From: Syncephalastrum monosporum B8922
Taxonomy: Eukaryota; Mucoromycota; Mucoromycetes; Mucorales; Syncephalastraceae
Length of the DNA: 64,000 bases
NCBI GenBank assembly: GCA_000697355.1
Contig: JNEN01001262.1
Span: 124,001 to 188,000 of the forward strand
Reading direction: 5' to 3'
Shown here: positions 45,346 through 55,597 of the stretch, piece after piece
How positions within the stretch are numbered: position 1 is the first letter of the stretch
How the letters are laid out: every line of letters starts with the position of its first letter
Translations under genes and position numbers: made by a program
The notes under the pieces: generated by a model
What the model was told of the DNA's origin: nothing
The model's database searches: none
Seen by the model: the letters and a program-made list of their open reading frames with translations, nothing else

Positions 45346-46784
45346 ATTTTATGGGTGGTTTGATTCTGAGCGTGGGCGGATGTTTATGTTGGTGAAATGT
45401 GTGTGAATTGAAGAAAAAGAAAGTGTAAAAAAAAGGAAGCAGCGAAATTTATAAACTGCGTGCGCCCATATGCAACATGCAATCTTGTCGCTTTGTGTAC
45501 CAAGAATCTGCACGGACCGGAGAAGCCTCCTATTTTAGGCTGAGCTTCTAAGACGCTTCCCCACTTTTTTCTTCTTCTTCGCAGCCCCTGTGTGGTGCGT
45601 GTGTGTATACGCTCATGCCCCCGCCTGGCCCCTCTCACTCTAAGAGCCCTCATACTTTTATTTGTGTAGATAGCATCTTTTTTCATTCGTATGGTCAGTA
45701 GAAAAGCAATAGACAATGGAGATCCCATGTACTCCCTATGTTCTTGTAAGCCCGCGCCCGCGTTCGCGCTGGTGACCCCCTTTTTTATGAGGATGTCATC
45801 ATCTGCACACATCAAGTGACAGGGCCGGTTCCCTCGCTCCACTTGCTCTAACTCCATCTCTTCACATACCCTTTTTACATACCGTGTCTTTCTCTTGCTC
45901 TATTGCAGTTGGTGCATATTCCATCTCACGGGCTAATTTTTTTTCCTTTTGCCAACTCTTTTTAAGTTTTTCACCCAGCTTGGCTAACCCGCGGTTCAAA
46001 CAAACGTGCCTCGTTATTTCCTTTCTTTTAGCCCTTTAACAAGAGGGGTTTGTCTCGATCATGTGGCCGAAAATGGCATCTGTTTGTGTTCGCGGCAACC
46101 GCATCCGAAAAAAAGTATGCTGCTCTGTTTATCTAACGCGCGCTCGCGCGCCGTGGCAATTTCTTTTTTTTTTTTTTCCTTGCGGTTTGCTACGTCCTTT
46201 GTTTGGCGCGGCCTTCGTCATCGGGTGGTGCAGCACGTCGCACAAACGCCTTCAATGCCCCGATTTTCGCCCGCCCTTCCACCTCACGCTTCGCTCATTT
46301 TTTTTTTTTACAGAAATTCCTGCACATTAAACCTGCGTGCAGAAGCAGACAGTAGCAATAAGCAATAAGGCAGCAAAGCAGGAAGGGAGCGGCGTTTGAC
46401 GCAAACTGGTCACAGTCTATTTTAACTCGTAGAATTGAGGGTCCTCTCGCTTTCTTCATTATCGCCTGCTTTTTATTTTATTTTATTTTAAGGAGCAAAC
46501 AAAAAAACGCTACACCATGCAGAAGCAAAATAATAACGAACGGGGATGTCCTCTATAGAGTATACTGTAATATTAAGCCCCAATTCTGTGTGTATACATA
46601 TCCCACGGCTGGATATGCATGGCTCCCTCCTCAGGTGCCCATCACCATCACTACGCCCATGTACCTGAAAATAGGCCCTCTCTGCGTATGTCTTTGTCCC
46701 CCGCTCCATGCATTACAAATGGTAAGTTGAGCCCGAATGATTTCATTGTTGCTGCTCAGCGTGAATCATTCGCAGCAGATGCTT
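45346..46784. other. Intergenic region upstream of E2F
   Basis: About 1.4 kb between the E2F start and the 3' end of the RCC1L-like gene, both on minus. It has long pyrimidine runs and low-complexity stretches (46160-46310). Open frames here are low-complexity artefacts. It probably holds the E2F promoter. Confidence 0.55.
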
Positions 46785-48731
46785 TTATTCTTCACAAATG
46801 GCCAGAACGTGATAGGTTCCTAAGGCCAGCTCGAGAACCTTCTTCTCTAACGGCACTCGCTGGGGCGTGAATGCATGCTCCATGTGTCCAAGGCCTAGCC
46901 GTCCGCTGCTGCTGTTGAGACCCCAAGTGTAGAGTTCTCCTTCGGCTTTAAAAACGGAAACAGGGATTAGATATTGCACCATGTATGGAATATCAACCCT
47001 TACAGGAAATAGCGGCAGCAAAATCAGTCGTAGCATAGACTCGGGTAATGTCACTCAGGCCAGGCACCTGCGTAGGTTTGAGCGTCTCGATCATGTCCTT
47101 ACCAAGACCTAGAGCGCCGTATCCACATGTGTGTACCTTGCCGTCCTCTGACAGGGCCCTTGTTAGCATGTTTATCTTTAACATGTATTGTTTAGTATTT
47201 ACCTGTCAGAACGACTGAGAATGGGCCGCCCGCAGCAACATCTAAATAGCCTGTGGTCTCAAGTCGCACCGGCTCCAGGATCTAGCAGACTCCCTTTAGA
47301 AAAAAAGTATGACATGATGAAACAAAAGGAGCAGCCTACTCTATCCACTTTGACACCTGTCATGCCTTGTCCATACTCGGAATTGCCCCAGGTCCAGAGC
47401 TTTCCATCCTCTGTGAGAGAAAAATAGAAATGAAAGAGATATCGGTCATTTGCATCTTGCAGGTGAAACGGTGCATCAGGCACGAACCAGTCAATGCCAG
47501 CGTAAAGTCTGTGGAACCTGCCAGTTTTTTCACGTTGGCTCCCAGCGGGGTGCTTTGTCGGGTAGGGACATTGGCATCACTTGATGTGCCCAGGCCAAGC
47601 TGGCCATCAGCACCCCACCCCATAGCATAGATAGCGCCCTCATCTGAATACAGTGAATCAGTTTCAGACATAATCCTGTACCGTTTTCCTTTTTTTTCTT
47701 TGTTCTCATGCCGTTCTCGTTCCCTTTCCTTTTCCATACCTGTAGCAACAACCGTGTTGTCGAGTCCACATGCCAAAGCGATAATATTGCCATCGTCGAT
47801 GCCAGACACTTGTTGAGGCGTTTCTTGGCACACCATGTGACCGGGGTCTGTCGTTTTGCATTGGCCGAGTCCGAGTTGTCCGTACATGGCACTGCCAAAC
47901 GAAAACAGCTGCGTTCCATTATTGGCGCACTTGACGACCACATGTGAGTGTTCTCTCCCGCATCCCAAGCGCTCCAGTCGTGTCGACGTTTCAAGTGTAA
48001 AGAACCCCTGACTGCTGCCCAGTTGTCCGCTGCGATTCAATCCAAACCCGTACACGCGATTGGCGTTCGTACCCAGAAGCGAATGCCCCCAACCCGCTGC
48101 AACGTGAGTGACTTCTTCTTGAGCCTGATTTAACATGCGTGTGATGAGCTTTTGCGCATTAACATGAACAATGTCCTCTTCACCTGGAGATCATAATCAG
48201 GATCGTCATTTAAACATTGAGGTTGACACAAGGCAGCATTCGGGTCTCTGAGTTTCAGAGGCAAGGCCTGAGCCTGACCCCAGCCATACAAACTGGTCTT
48301 TGGTTTCGATATTGCGGCATGCAGCGCCCGGCGTGCAATCTGTTTGTTCATTCCAGTGGCTTTCGTCTGTCAAAAAAAAAAAAAAAAAGAACGGAACGCG
48401 TGCCCGAATTTGCAGCGTCATGCAAAAGCATGAAAATTGGGAAAAGTATATACCGAAAATCAACATGATAAGTGTGTACTTGTTGACGTAAGAAAACCTC
48501 TACGTTAAGCACATCAGGGCCTGAAGCAGGTCCTTGTAATACAATACTAGGGATCTGTGGCTTCTTTCTAGGATATGGAGTATATTTTACAGCATGATTT
48601 CTTGCCCATGACCGGGGATTCTATTCTATATAAGAAAAAAGCCATGAATCGAATTCGCCGCTTTTTTTTTGCGGCAGTAACATCTTACACTTATGCCTTA
48701 CTCGCGTTTCGACCTGAAGCAAGTAGACCAT
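46785..48731 (-). CDS. RCC1L-like mitochondrial RCC1-repeat protein
   Basis: Beta-propeller protein related to human RCC1L and probably to fungal Fmp25, which act in mitochondria (ribosome biogenesis, inner membrane). Nine exons on minus: 48731-48702, 48620-48480, 48366-48184, 48124-47740, 47643-47488, 47410-47340, 47281-47203, 47147-47004 and 46945-46785, giving 449 aa, close to human RCC1L (464). Repeats include YGFGLNRSGQLG, FSFGSAMYGQLGLG, MGWGADGQLGLG, WTWGNSEYGQG, CGYGALGLGKDMIE and YTWGLNSSSGRLGLG. The order, and the GWGADGQLGLG, WGNSEY and GYGxLG motifs, follow RCC1L rather than nuclear RCC1. The first two exons sit upstream of a good internal ATG (48351); I include them because phase and splice sites fit and the length then matches. 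The N-terminus is not a classic targeting peptide. Confidence 0.86.
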
Positions 48732-49418
48732 TCTGCTTTCTTACACGTTAGCTGCGCAATGCAACAATTGGTCCTGGAGGATTTTTATATAATTGTATCA
48801 TCGCGGGAAATAGCCACCACGAAGACGCTTGGTTTAATTTTTTTTTAAAAAAAAGGAATATGTGATCGACAGAATTTCGCTGTCTTTTCAAACAAAAGAA
48901 AAAAAAGATGAGCGATAGCCCTGTTAATATCAGTCGAGATAACTCTATCATCGGTATTCTATAGTAACAGAATCCCGAAGACCCCATCACGTGTCCTACT
49001 CCTTGGATATGGGCGTACCGATTGAGCATATTTTCAGGTCCTTCAGTTAAAACCGCCCTTTACTCCCTGAAATTGTTAAGGTAATATCTGCCAGATAAAT
49101 ACCATTGACATGTGCTATAGTCAGTTTAACATGCATGTTGTTGTTGATCGCAGACATGTGAAGGAAAAAGCAAAAGCAACACATGCACGATAAAGACCCG
49201 CCATTTTGCTGCTCCAATATAATCACGTGAATCGTTGTACTTGGGCAACCCCCCGATCGATTAGGGAGTGGATGTCTGATATTGTAAGCGACGTCTCCAA
49301 TCAGTGACTACAATGTACCCACGGGGAGGAAGGACTATGTATAGCATAATTCAATTGTGAATTTACGACAAGTTGTTCTTCTATGATATTTAAGCACACG
49401 TCGTAACATAACAAGAGC

Positions 49419-49836
49419 CTATTTCATGTGTATTTTCAGATACTGTCTTGGCATGATATTCGGCTCAATTCTGCTTGCAGTACGGCTCTGGTAGCTCGAA
49501 ACTGTTCGTAAAGAAAACAGCGTATGAAGATGCATGCACATGATCATACGCCGTACTGCCTGAGTTGCAGCACATGTTTCTGGCACCCACAATGTAAAGG
49601 TACAGCGACGGTAGCGAATGAAAACAAACAGAGAACGTACCATTATGAGCTCCAAAAAATATACCTCCATAATCTATCAGCACACAAATACCCGTGCGCC
49701 TTTTTTTTTTGCCACATGTTGAGACAAGTACATACGCCACATAGTAGGACGTACCTAGAATAGCACGAACAATGAAGCAACCCGTCAACCGCGTCCTCAT
49801 ACGATTGAACACAATCAACACAGCACTAAGATGCAT
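49419..49836 (-). CDS. Candidate small spliced gene (91 aa)
   Basis: On minus, exons 49836-49755, 49673-49641 and 49579-49419 join in frame across two introns with GTACGT donors, ending KIHMK-stop. The unspliced frame also stays open for 123 codons with a different C-terminus. The product (MHLSAVLIVFNRMRTRL..., DYGGIFFGAH) is basic and partly hydrophobic and matches nothing I know. It may be chance. Confidence 0.3.
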
Positions 49837-50117
49837 TTTCCTGATCTGTCAGGTACGCCTTACCAAAATCTGGAGAAAGGGATTCGAACCAGAAAATGTT
49901 ACTTCTGTGGGGTACAACGTGAGACCGTGCTCAAGGTTCCGGCAGTTTCCTAATGCTCCTAACGATTTCACACTGAAAATATAAGGAAACGGCATGACAA
50001 AGACGGTGCAATAAGACACTACAGATCAAGAAACCAAAAAATAAGCAAGAATGGGGAATTGCTATCTTTTGACATATTTCGAGAAACACTCAGATGAAAG
50101 CGTGGTCAGCAGTACGG

Positions 50118-50140
50118 GTGTGTGTGTGTGTGTGTGTGTG
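50118..50140 (+). repeat. (GT)n microsatellite
   Basis: About eleven GT units in gene-poor sequence. Confidence 0.9.
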
Positions 50141-50250
50141 CTGTGGATGGGGGGAGGGAAACGGTAAAAGGCTTGTGCGCTCAGGACAGTTTCACATGTT
50201 ATAAGCCGTTCACCATTTTTGCAATGGTTATGTGCCGAGCATGCCCGTAA

Positions 50251-50496
50251 ATGGCAAATAGGCCGATTGTAGTGGGTGGAATGACCCTCCGAGGTTTAGC
50301 GGGGCCAATTATTTTGTCAGCAGCAATCCTTATATTAGTTTTACTCTCCCGTATTATTCCTCAACCTCCGGTATCCAACCGCCATGTACTCCCTCTTGTC
50401 TTTGTAGTTCTTACTCCAAAAGGCTCATCTGATATCTCTAATAAGTATGATAAGCCATATTTAAGAACTGCTCGAGCTAGATTGTTAATGAGTTAA
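50251..50496 (+). CDS. Doubtful 81-codon ORF with one transmembrane segment
   Basis: Open frame with a strong hydrophobic helix (GPIILSAAILILVLLSRII) and a polar C-terminus. Codon use is A/T-ending, unlike the well-expressed genes here. A 37-nt GT-AG intron could also be drawn through the middle. No family recognised. It could be a small membrane protein, a degraded insertion or chance. Confidence 0.22.
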   Translation: MANRPIVVGGMTLRGLAGPIILSAAILILVLLSRIIPQPPVSNRHVLPLVFVVLTPKGSSDISNKYDKPYLRTARARLLMS

Positions 50497-51922
50497 GAGG
50501 TGCAAGTGAAGAGATCAATATATATATGTATATATATTTTTCGCACGCCTGTCAATTTCGTTCTGCCAGTCCCCATCCATGAAGAGGAAATAGCAGGATA
50601 TCGAACGTCTAATGTTCGGCTTAAGGTAAAAAAAAAAAACAAAAGCAAAAACAAAATCAAAGAATCGCGACATCTGCGTATCACGGATGCAACGCGTCGG
50701 GCACGAATCGGAACGAAATCCCACGGCTCGTGACATGCAGGGCACTCTTGTGTGTTTATTTACAAACTCCTTCGGAGAAGAGGAGCATGATCAAAGTCAA
50801 AAGCTTAATCGTAAAATTTGTACATGGCTCCGATGGGTGGGGAAGACGGTGGGGGGTGGGGAGGAATGGGTTACCGCAGTATCAACGTCCGTTGGGTTAT
50901 CTTTCGCCACGACCGCATGAATACGAGCGATGATGAGTCGCTGTCTAGCGTAGCACAGTATGATAAGGCCAAGTCCCTGTTATCACTATTGTTATGAGAT
51001 TAGAGAGAACACAAAATAAAAAAAAAAAGCACCAGAGCGGATATCCAAGGCACAAGGCGGGGTTCACGCCTACAATTTTTTCGAACACATGACATTTTTT
51101 ATTTGGTACAGTATGAAACCGCCTGATTTTGACATGCAGAAGTATCATATGTTAAATTGAGCGTAAAAAAGCACGACATCAAGGAGACTGACTGACTGCA
51201 AAAATAAGTGGGGGATAAGAACGAGATAGTAGTAAGGCGGGACACTTTACCTAGTAGAGTAATTAGTTATCAAATCAGATCTCGCATACGGCGAGCATGT
51301 AGTAGAAAACTGAGATGAGTGTCGGATGATTGGGTGGGCGGGATGAATGAGCGGGCGGGGTGTGGGTTATTGGAAGAGAGAGAGAGCGTGAGGCACCGCC
51401 CGCCCAACTGACCGGGGTAGCTCAGTCAATCAGGGCCGGCTTTGAAGTTGGGTGAGATATTTTTTTTATCGCTCCGGCCCGAGGCAGATAATCACCCACT
51501 CACTCGTTTTCCTCTCCGTTACTTTCCACGCTCATTTCTCATTCGAACTATCTCCGAGGAGGGTTTGGAGCGGTTTGTCAGCTAATCCCCCGGTGATAAA
51601 TTATACATCGTGAGAAAATATGGCTTTCTGCGGATGTGGGGGAAATCAAAACAAACGTGCGCAGCGGACTTTACGTTGCGTTGCGTCTGGGGGCGTGTGT
51701 GTGACAAGGGTCGTTCAGCTGGGTTGATTGCGAAAAAGGCGCAAGACATTCAAAAAAATTTTTTTTGACAGCTTTCCCATTGGCAGCCGGAGGAATTCTT
51801 TGCCTGGTTCAGGAATCTCACAAAATCATTGATTCCTTGCTGCCCTAATTGTGGGTAGTGTATGTGTGTATCTATCTACCTTGTATCGTTCACAGTAGAG
51901 CATTTGCAATGTATGACGGCAT

Positions 51923-52098
51923 TTATGCCTCTAAAGTCGATCCCGCGCGGTGGTACATGTGCAAGTGTGCACCTGCAGGAGATATAGGCCCAAACACATA
52001 GGAATTTTACCGTCCTTGGGGTAGATGAAGGCGGATTCTCGCTTGGGACCTCTCAAACGTTGCAAGTGCGGCCATAAACGGAGCATTTCAATAAACAT
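51923..52098 (-). CDS. Candidate small spliced gene or terminal exons (45 aa)
   Basis: On minus, exons 52098-52011 and 51972-51923 join across a 38-nt intron (donor GTAAAA, acceptor CTGCAG) to MFIEMLRLWPHLQRL, ending with HMYHRAGSTLEA-stop. The frame is well mixed and charged. An upstream exon may exist, since the frame stays open before the ATG back to a TGA. I do not recognise it. Confidence 0.3.
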
Positions 52099-52675
52099 CG
52101 TAGTCGGGAACACAGGTCTAACTTTTCAATCCACAAATATTGCTTACGGCGATTTATTTACTTTATTTCCTTTTCTACACTTCCCATGGGTACCGAGATT
52201 TACCTTCAGTTATAAGAGCAGTCGGTTTCAGTGGGGGGAATGTAAAAGAAATAAGGAATCATGAGCAAGCGAGTTATCAGTGCGCAAGCAACTTTGCTAA
52301 ATAAAGCAAGTTGCTGAATGGTTGAATGGTGTTATGTAAGGCAAGTTTGCTGGCATCGGGACGCAGCGGAATGCTCCACAAAGAAAAAAAAAATTTAGTA
52401 GTCAGCGGTAATCATTTATCAATGTGATCTGATACGATGACAAACAAAGAACCAAAGAACCAAAGAACCACGCATTTTTCTTTGTCAGGAACATATATGT
52501 ATTTCAATGTTATTATATACAGAGAGGAGTGGAGATGTGTCATAAAGAAATGCGATTATATGCGTAAGTGTAGGGTGTAAAGGAAAGCCAAGAGGGGAAA
52601 AGATGAATGTAATGTATACAGATGCCGAGAGAAAAAAATGCCAGAAGAATGAGTGAAATATGAATGAAAGATGAT

Positions 52676-53416
52676 TTAAAGACGGAAGATGGAATGAATG
52701 GAAGGAAGCGCCTTGGGGTCAGCGGCAGAAGCAAGAGTAGGCTTGGGAGCAGCAATGGGAGGGAGGACACGGGCTTGAGGAGGGCGCTCGAGAAGTTCCA
52801 TTAAGGAGCCAATGCCGCCATGGGCAGGGCGGGCAAAGGTAGGGTCGACTTGCTTGCACTCAAGCGTGGCGATTTTGTCAGCAGAAATCATCTTGGGAGA
52901 GTTCATAGGCGAGAGATTGCGAGGCGACAGGGTGGGGGAGTTGCCAGGCGTGAAGAGAAACTCGGTCTCGGAATCCGAATGTTGATGGTCCGTCGCAGCC
53001 GACAAGGCAGGCGAGGGCGGTGCAGAGAGGCTGGTGACAGCATCGGGCATCGGTGCGTTGTTGGAGGTGGTTGCGTTTGCGGTGGTGGTGGTGCGAGCAC
53101 GCTTGGCTTTGGAGAGGTTGTTCTGACGGCGCTCACGCTTGCGGTTAGGAGAGGTGTGGATGCGAACATGGCGAGTGAGTTCGTCGGATCGCGAGAAACG
53201 CTTCTCGCAACCAGGGAAGGTGCATTGGTGCGGCTTCTCACCGGTGTGGGTGCGAATGTGGCGAGTTTGGTGCTCAAGACGGTAGAAAGACTTGGGGCAC
53301 ATGGGGCACTTGTAGGGGCGGGGAATGTCAGCTTTGTCCATAGCGGCGATAGCACGCTTAGGAGAGGGGGTGGCAGCAGACAGGCTCAAGAGGCAATTTG
53401 CAGCTTGGTAAGCCAT
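52676..53416 (-). CDS. C2H2 zinc-finger repressor, CreA/Mig1 type
   Basis: Likely carbon catabolite repressor. A single exon of 246 aa. Two C2H2 fingers lie at about residues 33-90: [19 protein letters not shown], the linker [10 protein letters not shown], then [21 protein letters not shown]. The DNA-contact residues of both fingers ([16 protein letters not shown]) are those of CreA/Mig1, which bind GC-rich SYGGRG sites. A basic stretch ([11 protein letters not shown]) follows, then a Ser/Pro-rich region with SP motifs. The C-terminus LPSIHSIF resembles the short repression motif of CreA proteins. The ATG at 53416 starts [10 protein letters not shown]; an upstream TTG-opened frame adds nothing. 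Absence of introns is unusual here but common for this family. A TATA-like TATAAATA on minus lies near 53502-53514. Confidence 0.9.
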   Translation of the reverse strand: MAYQAANCLLSLSAATPSPKRAIAAMDKADIPRPYKCPMCPKSFYRLEHQTRHIRTHTGEKPHQCTFPGCEKRFSRSDELTRHVRIHTSPNRKRERRQNNLSKAKRARTTTTANATTSNNAPMPDAVTSLSAPPSPALSAATDHQHSDSETEFLFTPGNSPTLSPRNLSPMNSPKMISADKIATLECKQVDPTFARPAHGGIGSLMELLERPPQARVLPPIAAPKPTLASAADPKALPSIHSIFRL

Positions 53417-54020
53417 CAGTGAGAGCAAGAGTGATGTAAAAGTGGTGAGTGGAGAAAGAGGGAAAGAGAATTGTGCGGAGGAGGAGACGAGAAGTTGTCG
53501 ATTATTTATATAACAGTGGACGTGTGGGTCGGATCGCGATGAGCATTAGATAGGGTCGGGCAGTCGGTCCCCCCATTTGTATTTACAACTCAATTTTTTT
53601 TTGATAACGGGTGTTTCAGCGCAGCGAATGAAAGTAAGACCGTGTCGCACGGTGTGGGGGGACGAAGCAATCACGCAACCCATTCTGCTGCGTAAGACAA
53701 ACCGCCGGCGATCTCCTCTGGCATGTGAACCTGTGCATACTGTTATTCTATATTCCAACCTATTATTCAGTCATGCCATATTCCTCGTGCATCGCGCCAC
53801 TCTTGTGATTTTTACTTTGTATCGTGTCTGCCTTTTCCGTCTATCTCATGCACTCTCTGTGTCCTCTCCCCCCCCCAACTCCACACTGCGAGACTCGTAC
53901 TGCCTGGTCGCTGCTGACTGCCTGTATGGCTGTCTGGGTGGCTTAGCTTCGCCATGCAGTGCCCGCTCCCCAAATGCCTGAACTTCTTTTTGCACACTTT
54001 GCTGCACATAAGAACAAGTC
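53417..54020. promoter_or_regulatory. Divergent promoter region, CreA-like and RRP43
   Basis: 604 bp between two divergent start codons. A TATA-like element (TATAAATA on minus, near 53502-53514) serves the repressor gene. No separate gene seen. Confidence 0.5.
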
Positions 54021-55058
54021 ATGGCCACTGCTACCACCTCCACACGCAATTTCGAGATCTTCAGTCGCATACAGCCGCACGAGTACCTGCGTCGGTTTAT
54101 TGACGAAGACACTCGTCCAGACGGACGCGCCCTGCTTGATTTCCGCAAAACCATGATCACAGCCAATGCCATTACGACGGCGGATGCGAGTGCGATGGTA
54201 CGCCTGGGTGGTACAACGGTGGTATGTGGTATCAAGGCAGAGGTCTGTGAGCCGCATATCGACCGGCCAGACCAAGGGTTCTTTGGTATATACTCTATCA
54301 TTTGGTACGCCTGTCATTTCGCGGGTGACTCACTCGTTGTTCCCAGTACCGAACGTCGAACTTTCCCCTTTATGCTCGCCACAGTATCGCAGCGGCCCGC
54401 CGCCGGACCAGGCCCAGGCCGTGTCTGAATTCATCATGCAACTTTTCACAAGGTAAGGACAGAATGAGAATGGATGGACAGGGACCCTTATCGCGAACCT
54501 TATCACTCATTAACAACGTTATCAAAGCTCTCCCCTCTTCCCGCTCACCTCGCTCTGCATTGAACCCGGCCAGGCTGCCTGGGTCCTCTATACCGATATT
54601 ACCTGCTTAAACTACGATGGTAACATACTCGACGCTAGTCTACTCGCCGTGGTCACTGCTCTCAAAAACCGTAAGTGTATCATGAATTTCATGCAAGAAA
54701 AAAAAAGGTTTCTGATCTAACCCTGAACATGAACAACCCAGTGACCCTTCCCCAGGCGAGTCTGAACCCGGGCGGCGTGGTCGAGGCCAAGCTGCCGCGC
54801 GTGCGTCCCTTTGAGTTACTGCGCATGCCTATCGCATCCAGCTTCTGTCTCTTCAACAACCACGTCCTGGCCGACCCTAACCACGCCGAAGAATCTCTGG
54901 GCAAGGAGACCATCTCGATCGTGGTCGATACCGAGGGCCATGTGTGCCGAGTCTACAAGAATGGAGGTGTCACGGTGTCCAGAAACGTCCTAGAGATATG
55001 CTTTGATCGGGCGGTAACACGTACACAGACCATGGCCGAGCTGATAGCGCAATCATAA
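54021..55058 (+). CDS. RRP43: Exosome subunit RRP43/EXOSC8 (RNase PH fold)
   Basis: Ring component of the RNA exosome, structural rather than catalytic. Four exons: 54021-54285, 54347-54452, 54528-54670 and 54742-55058, giving 276 aa, normal for the family. Motifs: [71 protein letters not shown], a hydrophobic [22 protein letters not shown] and a C-terminal GGVTVSR. The HEYLRRF-D-RPDGR pattern separates it from RRP42 and RRP45. All junctions are GT-AG and in frame. A polyadenylation signal AATAAA lies just after the stop. Confidence 0.93.
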
Positions 55059-55597
55059 AGTAGAAGCTTAATAAATTCTGATGCCTTGTGCGGCGTGTGT
55101 GTACACTCAAGGGTCGTTTTATCGGATGCGTCGGATTGGACTTTTTTGGATGGGGGGTGGGCTGCATTATTAGGAAAAAGAAAAAAAAGAGAGAGAGATA
55201 AAGTGATACAGGTAAGCGAAAATGCTCGCACGTGGAAGAATACGGGAGAGAGTATTGAGAGAGTCCGTTGGTGGGGGATGGCGTGTGGGGGGTTACATTC
55301 ATCAGTCCATTGTTATGGCGGGTCAACCGGGGAAAAGGGTCGATTTGGACGCAAGTCTCCTGCTGAGTTCGTTAGATAATGTGAAACCCGCCTTGTCGAG
55401 GGTCCTTCCCAAATCTACCCGCGATCTCCCCGCCTGTCATCCAACACAAAACATTACCTCCCCCACGTCGGACCCAGCATCCTCTGCATTTTTTTTCTTC
55501 TTCTGCGGGGTTGATGCCATCCGAGATAGCAAATTTCCTTTTTGTCGTGCTGATTGTGATTTTACGTATGGGGAATATTTTTATTTATCCACTAGTG
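55059..55597. other. Convergent spacer, RRP43 and CLASP
   Basis: 539 bp with both 3' UTRs. An open frame running through it on plus (55222-55782) is antisense to the CLASP end and has no support. Confidence 0.6.

Larger units (their letters stand above)
48732..51922. other. Gene-poor region
   Basis: About 3.2 kb without a confident gene. It holds a GT microsatellite (50118-50140), a tRNA-like internal promoter box near 49880, two weak coding candidates (49419-49836 minus and 50251-50496 plus), and a GC-richer patch at 51340-51480. The rest is AT-rich noncoding sequence. Confidence 0.5.

Noticed and set aside
46006..46368. 120-codon Phe/Ser-rich frame
   Set aside because: Produced by pyrimidine runs in noncoding DNA.
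51405..51480. tRNA-like A-box (GGTAGCTCAGTC)
   Set aside because: No B-box or pairing acceptor stem follows within tRNA length.
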